Below are positions 1-7,718 of a stretch of DNA of 64,000 nucleotides, piece by piece. The DNA lies in NCBI RefSeq assembly GCF_019977235.1, contig NZ_AP024646.1:5146001-5210000 (forward strand), given 5' to 3'. Each line of letters begins with the position of its first letter. The stretch's first letter is position 1. The DNA is from Arthrobacter sp. StoSoilB5 (GTDB lineage Bacteria; Actinomycetota; Actinomycetes; Actinomycetales; Micrococcaceae). The notes beneath the pieces were generated by a model. It did no database searches and was not told the origin of the DNA. It was given only the letters and a program-made list of their open reading frames with translations. A program made the position numbers and the translations under genes.

Positions 1-15
1 AGACAAAGAGCTCAT
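1..15 (-). CDS. Start of the next gene of the pca operon, cut by window edge (probably pcaC)
   Basis: An ATG at 15 overlaps the pcaD stop codon (ATGA overlap) and has a GGAG ribosome binding site about 8 bases upstream inside the end of pcaD. Only five codons (M-S-S-L-S) lie in the window, so the product cannot be read. The step missing from this operon is 4-carboxymuconolactone decarboxylase (PcaC), so that is the natural expectation; it is an inference from context only. Confidence 0.35.
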
Positions 16-815
16 CGTCCGTTCTCCTTCATGAAAGTCCGCATCAAATCGGCCACAACGGCCGGTGCCTCTGCGGGCGCAAGGTGGGCGACGCCGTCGA
101 GCGCTTCCACCACAGCGAAACCACCGCCGGACCGAACACCGGCAGCGACCTCCTCCGCGAACGACGGCGGCGCAACCGAATCCTCGACGCCGGCGATCGC
201 CTGGGTGGGAACGGTGATGCTGCCGAGCTGCTCGCGGACGTCGAACCCGGCGAGGGCTTCGCAGCAGAACGAGTAGCTGAAGCGGTCGGAGTCGCGGAGG
301 GCGTGCAGGAGGCGGCTGCTGACCTCGGGTTGGCGATCCATGAATCCGGCAGCGAACCAGCGCTGCGCCGAACCCTGGATCATCACCGGTGTTCCCTGCG
401 CGCGTACGGTTTCGGCCCGCTCCAGCCAGCCTTCGGGAGTGCCGATCTTGGCGCCGGTGCACTGGACGGACAGGCTGCGGAGTCGGTCGCCGTGCTTGAT
501 ACCGAGCTGCAGGCCGGTGGCGCCGCCCAGCGAGACGCCCGCGTAGTGGAAGTTCGCGCCCGGGCTGACAGAGTCAACAAGATCGACGACGGCGTCAGCC
601 AGTTCCGCCATATCGAAACCTTCCGTGGCGGCTGGCGAGATGCCGTGGCCGGGGAGGTCCCAAGCGATGACGTCGTACTCGTCGCCCAGGAGGGCAGCGG
701 TTTCGGTCCAGAGCACGGTGGACGTGCCCAGCGACGGGCCGACAACCAAGAGCGGCTTCGCTCCCAGTCCGCGCTGCGGGGAGAGCAGCACGGCCTTGAC
801 AGTTGGCTTAGCCAC
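12..815 (-). CDS. pcaD: 3-oxoadipate enol-lactonase
   Basis: Alpha/beta hydrolase of 267 residues that opens beta-ketoadipate enol-lactone to beta-ketoadipate, a late cytoplasmic step of protocatechuate catabolism. The nucleophile elbow G-V-S-L-G places Ser95; the likely acid and base are Asp212 (in EDSVAPP) and His244 (in GVAHLAP). The oxyanion-hole stretch VVGPSLGTS lies near residues 24-32. The start is GTG at 815, chosen because AAAGGAG sits about 6 bases upstream. It overlaps the end of pcaB by 8 bases, so the two are translationally coupled. A different carboxylesterase role is possible for the fold, but the operon context makes PcaD very likely. Confidence 0.92.
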   Translation of the reverse strand: MAKPTVKAVLLSPQRGLGAKPLLVVGPSLGTSTVLWTETAALLGDEYDVIAWDLPGHGISPAATEGFDMAELADAVVDLVDSVSPGANFHYAGVSLGGATGLQLGIKHGDRLRSLSVQCTGAKIGTPEGWLERAETVRAQGTPVMIQGSAQRWFAAGFMDRQPEVSSRLLHALRDSDRFSYSFCCEALAGFDVREQLGSITVPTQAIAGVEDSVAPPSFAEEVAAGVRSGGGFAVVEALDGVAHLAPAEAPAVVADLMRTFMKENGR

Positions 816-2220
816 GAGTGGCTCCTTTCGATGAAGATCCAGTGAAGTCCGGGTAGGCGGCGAGGATCCGGCGGCTGATTTCGGCGGCTTCGCCGAGGTA
901 GCTTGCGGGATCCATGAGTGCTTCGAGTTCGGCGTCGGAGAGCTTGTCCGCGGGGACCGTTTCGCGAAGCAGCTTGGTGTAGATACGGGACTGCTCGGCG
1001 GCCGGCGCCTTCAGCGTTTCGTCGACGACTGCCTGCAGCGTCTGCTTTCCATCGGTACCCAGGAGAGGCGCGACGGCGGCCACCACACCTTCGCTGAGGA
1101 GCAGCGGTCCGGAGATTTCGAGGTTCCGGCGCATCGCTTCCGGAAAGACACGAAGACCTTCCACGAGTTCGCGGACGTGACCTGCGGATCCCAAAGCCAA
1201 GGCAAGGAGCTGGCGCAGGGCCGGCCATTCGCTGTGCCAGGCGCCGTCCGGGCGCTCATCGTTGAATGTGGCCGCCGCGAGGTGCAGCTGCGATGCGAGG
1301 CCCGGTGCCTGCAGCGCGGCGCTGCGGACGAGCACGGACAGCACCGGGTTTTGTTTCTGCGGCATGGCCGAGGAAACACCACGTCCGGCGGCGAGCGGTT
1401 CGCCGAGTTCGCCCACTTCGGGACGGCTCAGGAACAGCAGGTCCGCGGCGATCTTGCCGAACGAGTCAATCAGGGCAGCAAGTCCATCACCCAGGGAGGT
1501 GACGGCCAGGCGGTTGGTGTGCCAAGGAGCAGGAGCCGTTGCGAGGCCAAGCTGCGAGGCCAAAGAATCCGCCAAATCAAAAGGCGTGCTCTGCGAGGAA
1601 GCAGTCAGCTTGGTTGCAGAGGCCAAGGTCCCGCCAGCCCCGCCAAACTGGATGGGTAGTTCGAGCCCTTCCAACCGGGCAGCTGCAGCGGCCATGCCTT
1701 GGAACCATTGCGCGGCCTTGAGCCCGAACGTATACGGCAGCGCGTGCTGCGTCAGGCTCCTGCCCACGCACAGCGTTTCCGCATGCGCCCCGGCCAAGGT
1801 GGCGAGCGCCGTCGTCGTGCGTTTTACCTCGGTGAGCAACACAGAAACAGTGCGGCTGGCGAGCAGCATGAGGGCGGAGTCGAGGACGTCCTGGCTGGTG
1901 AGGGAGGTGTGAACAGCCGACGCCGCGCCCGGGTCCAAGGACTTCACTCGTGCCCGGAGGTCGCCGAGCAAGGGGATCACAGGGTTGCCTCCGCCCTGGG
2001 CGCGCTCCGCCACGGAAGCGACGTCGTAGGAGCCGGCTTCGGCGGCTTCGGCCACAACTGCGCCGGATCCTGCGGGAACGAGTCCCGCCTCCTCAAGGAC
2101 AACCGCCCAGGCGGCTTCGACGTCGAGGATTGCCGCGATCACGGCACGGTCGCCCGTCAGCGCCGCCACAGCGGGCGACGCCGAGACAGGGCTGAGGAGG
2201 CCGAAGTCGCCGTCGATCAT
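808..2220 (-). CDS. pcaB: 3-carboxy-cis,cis-muconate cycloisomerase
   Basis: A 470-residue fumarase/aspartase superfamily enzyme that cyclises 3-carboxy-cis,cis-muconate to 4-carboxymuconolactone. The superfamily signature is seen as SSAMPQKQNP at residues 283-292 (usual form GSSxMPxKxNP), with the conserved TSQD at 108-111 and QHA at 158-160. Length agrees with actinobacterial PcaB proteins (about 450-470). ATG at 2220 overlaps the pcaG stop by 4 bases, and the 3' end overlaps pcaD, so the gene sits inside a continuous pcaHGBD operon. Adenylosuccinate lyase has the same fold but would not be in this context. Confidence 0.93.
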   Translation of the reverse strand: MIDGDFGLLSPVSASPAVAALTGDRAVIAAILDVEAAWAVVLEEAGLVPAGSGAVVAEAAEAGSYDVASVAERAQGGGNPVIPLLGDLRARVKSLDPGAASAVHTSLTSQDVLDSALMLLASRTVSVLLTEVKRTTTALATLAGAHAETLCVGRSLTQHALPYTFGLKAAQWFQGMAAAAARLEGLELPIQFGGAGGTLASATKLTASSQSTPFDLADSLASQLGLATAPAPWHTNRLAVTSLGDGLAALIDSFGKIAADLLFLSRPEVGELGEPLAAGRGVSSAMPQKQNPVLSVLVRSAALQAPGLASQLHLAAATFNDERPDGAWHSEWPALRQLLALALGSAGHVRELVEGLRVFPEAMRRNLEISGPLLLSEGVVAAVAPLLGTDGKQTLQAVVDETLKAPAAEQSRIYTKLLRETVPADKLSDAELEALMDPASYLGEAAEISRRILAAYPDFTGSSSKGATRG

Positions 2221-2810
2221 GGCTGGTTTTCCGTTACCAGATCGAGCGAACCGTCCTGCTGGAAGTCCAGGAACACGGTCTCGTCGCCACCCTGCAGCCG
2301 GATGTCCCAGGTAAGGCCGCCATCGGGGTCGCGGCGCGCGATCAGCGTCTTGCGGCGCTCCGGGTCCAAGGAGCTCAGCAGCGGGTCATTGGCCAGTGCT
2401 TCCTCGTTTTCCGGCAGGTAGACGCGGGTGAACAGCCGGTTCATGAGGCCACGGGCGAAGACGGCTACGGAGATGAACGCCGCAGCACCGGGCTTGGTTG
2501 GGCCGGGGTTAACCGTGGTGAAGGTGTAGACGCCGGAGTTGCCGACAGAACCGCGGCCCCAACCGGTGAACGTGTAGCCGTCACGGACCAAGGAGCCGGT
2601 CCGCTGGACGATGTTGCCTTCGGAGTCCGGTTGCCAGATCTCAAGGATGGCGTCGGGGATGGTGTTGCCGGCGCCGTCGTAGACCGTGCCTTGGAGGCGG
2701 ATACTGCCGGGGCTGCCCGGAGCGAGCAATTCGTTGTCCTTATTAAAGGGAAGGGCGTAGCCATAGAAGGGGCCTACGGTTTGGCCCGGCGTGGGTGCCA
2801 GCTTGGTCAT
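2217..2810 (-). CDS. pcaG: Protocatechuate 3,4-dioxygenase alpha subunit
   Basis: The 197-residue alpha subunit of the intradiol dioxygenase that cleaves protocatechuate between its hydroxyls. It starts TPGQTVGPFYGYALPF, the typical PcaG N-terminus, and carries the beta-sandwich intradiol core (LEIWQPDSEGN, GRGSVGNSGVYTFTTVNPG). As usual for alpha subunits it lacks the Tyr-Tyr-His-His iron set, which is supplied by PcaH. ATG at 2810 lies 4 bases after the pcaH stop, with GGAG in the pcaH 3' end; the stop overlaps pcaB. Known for the family: (alphabeta)n oligomers with Fe(III). Confidence 0.95.
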   Translation of the reverse strand: MTKLAPTPGQTVGPFYGYALPFNKDNELLAPGSPGSIRLQGTVYDGAGNTIPDAILEIWQPDSEGNIVQRTGSLVRDGYTFTGWGRGSVGNSGVYTFTTVNPGPTKPGAAAFISVAVFARGLMNRLFTRVYLPENEEALANDPLLSSLDPERRKTLIARRDPDGGLTWDIRLQGGDETVFLDFQQDGSLDLVTENQP

Positions 2811-2814
2811 GTGC

Positions 2815-3714
2815 TTACTCCTCGTCCCCGGCGTCGCCGTATGCTTCGTTTTCCGTCCAGGTCCGCTTTGAGCCGGTCAGGATGATGTCCCACTTGTAGC
2901 CGAGCGCCCATTCGGGGCTGGTGAGTTCGTGGTCGTACTGGGCCACGAGGCGGTCGCGGGCGTCCTGGTCCACGATCGACTGGTAGATGGGGTCCAGCGG
3001 GAAGAGCTGATCGCCCGGGAAGTACATCTGCGTGACGATGCGCTGCGTGAATTCCGAACCGAACATGGAGAAGTGGATGTGGGCCGGGCGCCAGGCGTTC
3101 AGGTGGTTCTTCCACGGATACGCGCCCGGCTTGATGGTGGTGAAGCTGTACGAGCCGTCATCGCCAGTGATGCAACGGCCGACGCCGGTGAAGTTCGGGT
3201 CCAGCGGCGCTGGGTGCTGGTCGCGCTTGTGAATGTAGCGGCCGGCGGCGTTGGCTTGCCAGATTTCCACGAGCTGACCGGCAACCGGGCGGCCGTCGCC
3301 ATCGAGAACGCGGCCGGCAACAATAATGCGTTCACCCTGCGGCTCACCGTTGTGCTGGATGGTCAGGTCCGATTCCAGCGCGTGCACATCCTGGTTGCCG
3401 AACGCGGGCGAGTAGAGCTCGATCGTCTCCGGGTCCGCGTGGTGCAGGCTCTTGGTGGGGTGGCGCAGGATGCTGCTGCGGTACGGCGCGTAGTCCAGGC
3501 GCGGCATGGTCTCTGGCGCCTTTCCGTTCTTCAGAGCCTCCGCATAGCGATCCCCGATGCCCTTCATCTCAGCGCTGAGATCCGCTTGGGTTTCCACTTT
3601 CTTGGAATCATGCGCGGCGTGCGGCTCAGCGGGAGGCACAAGTTCCTCGGATTCGAGCGCTTGTGCAGAGTTGACTTGTGCAGCGTTGACCTGCGCGGTC
3701 TGTTCTTGTGGCAC
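2815..3714 (-). CDS. pcaH: Protocatechuate 3,4-dioxygenase beta subunit
   Basis: The iron-bearing subunit of protocatechuate 3,4-dioxygenase (299 residues). The four Fe(III) ligands can be placed: Tyr160 (in AGRYIHKRDQH), Tyr199 (in KPGAYPWKNH), and His212 and His214 (in RPAHIHFS). The N-terminal stretch of about 50 residues, Gln/Ala/Glu-rich, is longer than in proteobacterial PcaH (about 240 residues). GTG at 3714 was chosen because AAAGGAG precedes it. It follows quiC by 40 bases and is coupled to pcaG downstream, so product of QuiC passes directly to ring cleavage. Confidence 0.95.
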   Translation of the reverse strand: MPQEQTAQVNAAQVNSAQALESEELVPPAEPHAAHDSKKVETQADLSAEMKGIGDRYAEALKNGKAPETMPRLDYAPYRSSILRHPTKSLHHADPETIELYSPAFGNQDVHALESDLTIQHNGEPQGERIIVAGRVLDGDGRPVAGQLVEIWQANAAGRYIHKRDQHPAPLDPNFTGVGRCITGDDGSYSFTTIKPGAYPWKNHLNAWRPAHIHFSMFGSEFTQRIVTQMYFPGDQLFPLDPIYQSIVDQDARDRLVAQYDHELTSPEWALGYKWDIILTGSKRTWTENEAYGDAGDEE

Positions 3715-3754
3715 AGCCGGCTCCTTTCGATGGGTTGGATTGTTGGTTCAGGGT

Positions 3755-5626
3755 TTATGCCCGGTGCAGCGAGTCGTATTGGACGGCGTGGCGCACCGGC
3801 GCATTGGGCGCTCCGTAGCCGTCGTAGTCGCCTCGGCGTTCCACCATTTCGAAGAACACGCTGCCAACCGTGGCGGTGTAGAAGTGGAGGAATTCTCCAT
3901 TGGCGTCCCGGTCATACAGGAGATTGAGCTCCTTGAGGGTGGCCAGGAAATCCGGTTCAAGATCGAACCGCGCGTCCAGGTCTTCGTAATAGTTGGCGGG
4001 GATCCGCAGGAACTCCAGGCCACGATCGCGGGCCGAGCGGGCTGCACCCACGAGGTCGTCCACGGCGAACGCGATGTGTTCCTGGTACGTTTTGCGTGCA
4101 GTCTGCGCCTGCTTTGCCGGTGCCAGATTCAGCACCAGCCTGACTGAGCCGTCGGAGGTCTCCATGACCTGCGAGCGCACCAGGCCGCTGGGGCTCGGAA
4201 CCTCGGCGAACGGCTGCGGTTCAAGGGCCAAGGCGCTGGTGTAGAACAGGACGGCTTCGTCGAAGTGCTGCCACGGCTGGGCGAGGTTCACGTGGTCAAT
4301 CACAGCGTTCTGAGTGCTGGAAGCGTGCTCAAGCCCCTCGCCGAACTCGTGCGTCCACGCCGCAGTGCCGTCCGGGCTGCCCTGGCACAGGAAGATTTCG
4401 GTGGAGTCCGGTGCGGAGATGCCTTGGAACACTTCCTCATCGGCTTGGACCTTGCGGGCAACCACGGGCGCCTTGAGTTGCTGGGCGCGAGCGGAGGCAA
4501 TCACTGGAGAGTCGACGTCGAACCCCAAAGCGGCGATAGCCGGTTCCGTGTGCAGCGCGGCTTGCTCGTTGATGATCACGCGGGCCTGGCCCATGGTCCA
4601 CAGCTGGACATCCTTGGTGCGGTGCCGGCCCTCGAATTCGAAGCCAAGCTGGCCAAGGAGCTTCTCAAGTTGGGCGGTGTCGTCGGCCTTGACCTCGGCG
4701 AAGTTGAAGCCGGCCGGTTCGTTTACCTTGGGCAGCGTGGCCAGTTCCATGGGATAACGACGGCGGGAGGCGGCTGCTGCTTCGGTTCCGGCTTCCGCAG
4801 AGGTGCTCGCCAGCCACTTGGCGCTCTGCTCCTCCAGCCAGATCAGGGAACGCATGGCATCGATGGCCGTGCGCTCAACGTCTGACTGGCGGAAGACGTC
4901 GTTGAAGACTTCGAGCGAAACCGGGCCCGTGTAGCCAGCCCGGACCACGTGGCCCATGAACTTGGCGAGCTCGAACTGGCCCTCACCCGGGAACACACGG
5001 TAGTGCCGGCTCCAGGACAGCACGTCCATGGATAGCTTGGGGGCGTCGGCAACCTGGACGAAGAAGATCTTCTCAGCGTTGATGTCCTCGATCGGCGCCG
5101 TGTCCCAGTCGCGTGAAAGGATGTGGAACGAGTCCAGGCAGGTTCCGAGGTTGGGGTGGTCCACCATCTCGACCAGGCGATACGCGTGCTCGTAGTCGTT
5201 GACGTACTTTCCCCAGGCCAAGGCTTCGTAGGCGACCTTGACTCCATGGTCCCCGGCCAGCTCAGCAAGCTCTGCCAACTGGGAGGCACGAAGTTCGTCG
5301 TCGTCGATTGTTGCCGTGGCCACGTTGGTGCAGACCAAGATGGTGTCCATGCCCAGGCGTTCCATCAGGTTGAACTTTGCCTCGGCACGTTTGAGGTTGG
5401 CCTTCAGCAGGTCCGGAGTGACGCCGTCGAAATCCCGGAACGGCTGGTAGAGATCCAGGCCCAAACCCAGATCAGCGGCCATTTTCCGCACGTCCTCGGG
5501 GCTCAAGGGCGAGGTGACGAGGTCCTGCTCGAAGATCTCAATGCCGTCGAAGCCCGCGATTGCGCAGGCCTGCATCTTCTCTTTCAGCGTGCCGGACAGG
5601 CAGACCGTGGCGATTCCGGTGCGCAT
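3755..5626 (-). CDS. quiC: 3-dehydroshikimate dehydratase with C-terminal HPPD-like domain
   Basis: A 623-residue two-domain enzyme. Residues 1 to about 270 form a sugar-phosphate-isomerase/AP-endonuclease-2 TIM barrel that dehydrates 3-dehydroshikimate to protocatechuate; the divalent-metal ligands fall at Glu134, Asp165, Gln191 and Glu239, the positions known from the Pseudomonas QuiC1 type. Residues about 295-610 are a two-module VOC/4-hydroxyphenylpyruvate-dioxygenase-like domain that keeps a 2-His-1-Glu set (His445 in VIDHVNL, His517 in EHIAF, Glu593 in FFEMV). It overlaps the dehydrogenase stop by one base and lies upstream of pcaH. The role of the second domain is not settled for the family. 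Confidence 0.92.
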   Translation of the reverse strand: MRTGIATVCLSGTLKEKMQACAIAGFDGIEIFEQDLVTSPLSPEDVRKMAADLGLGLDLYQPFRDFDGVTPDLLKANLKRAEAKFNLMERLGMDTILVCTNVATATIDDDELRASQLAELAELAGDHGVKVAYEALAWGKYVNDYEHAYRLVEMVDHPNLGTCLDSFHILSRDWDTAPIEDINAEKIFFVQVADAPKLSMDVLSWSRHYRVFPGEGQFELAKFMGHVVRAGYTGPVSLEVFNDVFRQSDVERTAIDAMRSLIWLEEQSAKWLASTSAEAGTEAAAASRRRYPMELATLPKVNEPAGFNFAEVKADDTAQLEKLLGQLGFEFEGRHRTKDVQLWTMGQARVIINEQAALHTEPAIAALGFDVDSPVIASARAQQLKAPVVARKVQADEEVFQGISAPDSTEIFLCQGSPDGTAAWTHEFGEGLEHASSTQNAVIDHVNLAQPWQHFDEAVLFYTSALALEPQPFAEVPSPSGLVRSQVMETSDGSVRLVLNLAPAKQAQTARKTYQEHIAFAVDDLVGAARSARDRGLEFLRIPANYYEDLDARFDLEPDFLATLKELNLLYDRDANGEFLHFYTATVGSVFFEMVERRGDYDGYGAPNAPVRHAVQYDSLHRA

Positions 5627-6543
5627 CAGTGGGCCGCCTTTGCCAGAGCCGGCAATTCGGTAGCGGCGAGCGCATCCTCGACGGCGATCAGCTCCAGGAA
5701 GTGGGCCCGCATGCGGTCGCGATCGGCGTCGTGGCCCGTGAAGAGCCGGAAGGCGTCGGCGGCCTGACCGACCGCCATGCGTCCGCCGTCGAGAACCTTG
5801 CAGCCCTTGGCGCGCGCTTCGCGGATCAACTGCGTCTCGATGGGGCGGTAGACGATGTCCGCAACCCAGTGCCGCGGTTCCAGGAGGTCGATGTCCAGCG
5901 GCAGCCCGGGGTGGGCGGCCATGCCGATAGGGGTGCAGTGAACCAAGCCATCGGCGAGGGGCATGATCTGCGGGAGTTCGTCCGTGCTCCGCGGCGTGAC
6001 CGTGGCGGCCGGGAAGAGTTCGCCAAGTTCGGCGGCGCGCTCTGCGGCCCGGGCCGGGTCCATGTCCACCAGGTCCAGCGTGGTGACGCCGGCGGTGAGC
6101 AGGGCGTATGCGACGGCTGAACCGGCGCCGCCCGCGCCCAACTGGACCACGCGGTCCAGCTTTGCCTCCGGCAGCCCGTTGGTGAGTGCCGCGCCGAAGC
6201 CGGAGAAATCGGTGTTGTGGCCGATGAACCGGCCGTCCTGAATGAGGACTGTGTTGACGGCGCCCAGGCGACGGGCGTCGTCGGAAATTTCGTCAAGGTG
6301 CTCAAGGACCAGCTGTTTGCACGGGTGCGTGATGTTCAGTCCGTTGAAGCCCATGCGCTGGGCTGCGGCCAGGAGCTCCCCGACGGCGGTGGCCGGCAAC
6401 GCGAGTTCCAGCAGGTCGATGGGGCGGTACAGCAAGCGAAGGCCCTGCACATCGGCTTCGCGTTCGTGCATGGGCGGAGTCAGCGACGGCATGACGCCTT
6501 CGCCAATCAGGCCCACCAGAACGGACTCGGCTCGGTTGCTCAT
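5626..6543 (-). CDS. aroE: Catabolic shikimate (quinate/shikimate) 5-dehydrogenase
   Basis: A 305-residue shikimate dehydrogenase family protein, first gene of the operon. The substrate-binding region carries the catalytic lysine (Lys76 in NITHPCK) and aspartate (Asp112 in GHNTDFSGF); the Rossmann loop is LGAGGAGSA at 136-144. The usual S-x-S-P-x-x-H-N is S-L-T-P-P-M-H-E here, a change also common in quinate/shikimate dehydrogenases used for catabolism. In this operon it would oxidise shikimate (and perhaps quinate) to the 3-dehydro form, the reverse of the biosynthetic reaction. Cofactor preference cannot be read with confidence. The housekeeping aroE is probably elsewhere. Confidence 0.88.
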   Translation of the reverse strand: MSNRAESVLVGLIGEGVMPSLTPPMHEREADVQGLRLLYRPIDLLELALPATAVGELLAAAQRMGFNGLNITHPCKQLVLEHLDEISDDARRLGAVNTVLIQDGRFIGHNTDFSGFGAALTNGLPEAKLDRVVQLGAGGAGSAVAYALLTAGVTTLDLVDMDPARAAERAAELGELFPAATVTPRSTDELPQIMPLADGLVHCTPIGMAAHPGLPLDIDLLEPRHWVADIVYRPIETQLIREARAKGCKVLDGGRMAVGQAADAFRLFTGHDADRDRMRAHFLELIAVEDALAATELPALAKAAH

Positions 6544-6628
6544 CCTAAAGCTCCTTTGACTTCAGCACCGCGGCGTTTGGCGCTTTTCTGGGGCGTCGCC
6601 GGCCGGGTGATATTCAGATTACTACAAG

Positions 6629-6664
6629 TGTTCATATTCCGCACGCTTGTTCTTATCGCGAACA
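6629..6664. promoter_or_regulatory. Candidate IclR-type operator before the shikimate operon
   Basis: The upstream region of the dehydrogenase gene has TGTTC at 6629-6633 and 6648-6652 (19 bases apart) and GAACA at 6660-6664, so the last two make a 5-bp inverted repeat with a 7-bp spacer. Three-part sites of this type are known for IclR regulators of the PcaR/PcaU group. Binding is inferred. Confidence 0.35.
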
Positions 6665-6675
6665 TTTGCGAAGAG

Positions 6676-6749
6676 CTAACCCAACTAGGGGACAGATAAC
6701 GTCCCAATGAGGGCTCATACCGACAGGTGCTGTCCCCCAGTTGGGTCAG
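6676..6749 (-). terminator. Imperfect long inverted repeat after the IclR gene
   Basis: Arms of 20 bases at 6676-6695 and 6730-6749 pair with two mismatches around a 34-base loop. The right arm overlaps the last codon of the IclR gene. It probably ends IclR transcription before the shikimate operon promoter, although no long T-run follows. Confidence 0.45.
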
Positions 6750-7516
6750 CGCTGGGGCAGCCGGGCCGCGAGTTCAGCCGCGGCTTCCTGAAGTGTTGGC
6801 ACGTGCGCGATGAGTTCCTCCATGGTGAGTCGGAACACCGGCACTGCCGTTGCGATCGAGGCGAAGGCGTGACCCTGCGAGTTGAGCACCGGCACGGCTA
6901 CCGCACGCATGCCGATCTCATTTTCTTCGTCCATCACGGCGTAACCCTGACGGCGAACCTGATCAATCTCCTCGCGGAACTTGTCGCGATCGGTGATGGA
7001 GTGTTCCGTGAGCGGGTCCAACGGCAGTTCTTCGAGGAGCCGTTTCCGCTCGACCTCTTCTTCGAAAGCCACAATGGCCTTGCCCACAGATGTCGTGTGC
7101 AGGGCTCCCAGGTGGCCGGGATCGCTGGTAACGCGGAAGGTCTTGGGGCCGTCCACCTTGTTCACCGTCAAATGATGATTGCCGTCCCGCACTGAGAGGA
7201 TAGTGGCCTCATGGGTCCGCTCCGTAACCCGCTGGAGGACCGGCAAGGCAGTGGCGGCAAAGCCGTGGTGGTTGGAAACGCGCTGCCCCAGCTGGAACAC
7301 GCGCAGGCCCAGGTGGTACCTGCGGCCATCCGGCTCGTAGTCGACAAAGCCGTCCCGCGTCAGCGAGCCCAGGAGCCGATACGTCGTACTGAATGGCAGG
7401 CCGGCGCTCCGGGCCAGGTCGGCAGCACTGGCACCCTTCGGTTCATTGCCGAGCAGCACCAGAAGGCTCAAGGCCTTTCCGACCATGTCTGTTTTTGTGT
7501 CCTCTTTCACACTCAT
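6746..7516 (-). CDS. IclR family regulator of shikimate/protocatechuate catabolism
   Basis: A 256-residue IclR protein: N-terminal winged helix (ALSLLVLLGN...SAADLARSAGLPFSTTYRLLGSLTRDGFV, about residues 14-62) and C-terminal effector-binding domain ending in the typical GHAFASIATAVPVFR segment. It lies between the shikimate operon and a divergent MFS transporter, so it likely controls both. The related PcaR, PcaU and QuiR regulators sense beta-ketoadipate, protocatechuate or related acids; which one acts here is not visible. ATG at 7516 lies in a promoter region with a clean palindrome (7525-7543), which suggests autoregulation. Confidence 0.88.
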   Translation of the reverse strand: MSVKEDTKTDMVGKALSLLVLLGNEPKGASAADLARSAGLPFSTTYRLLGSLTRDGFVDYEPDGRRYHLGLRVFQLGQRVSNHHGFAATALPVLQRVTERTHEATILSVRDGNHHLTVNKVDGPKTFRVTSDPGHLGALHTTSVGKAIVAFEEEVERKRLLEELPLDPLTEHSITDRDKFREEIDQVRRQGYAVMDEENEIGMRAVAVPVLNSQGHAFASIATAVPVFRLTMEELIAHVPTLQEAAAELAARLPQR

Positions 7517-7524
7517 AGTGAAAT

Positions 7525-7543
7525 GCTCTCATATCGTGAGAGC
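7525..7543. promoter_or_regulatory. Palindrome in the IclR/transporter divergent promoter
   Basis: GCTCTCA at 7525-7531 and TGAGAGC at 7537-7543 form a perfect 7-bp inverted repeat with a 5-bp spacer, and one more half-site GCTCTCA occurs at 7617-7623. A TTGACA at 7569-7574 may be the -35 box of the transporter. The likely ligand is the adjacent IclR protein; this is inferred from position. Confidence 0.45.
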
Positions 7544-7718
7544 TATTTCTAGATGGTGGCTAGTTCTCTTGACAAGTGACCCCACTCACAGTCATTATTG
7601 CTGTATTGCACAAGTAGCTCTCACCATGTGGTTACTTTGGGGATGGTCAGGCCGCACCTCGCTCTGGTCTTCCCGTAGAAGCTAGATCCGCGACATCGTC
7701 GTCACAGAAGGAACACCC

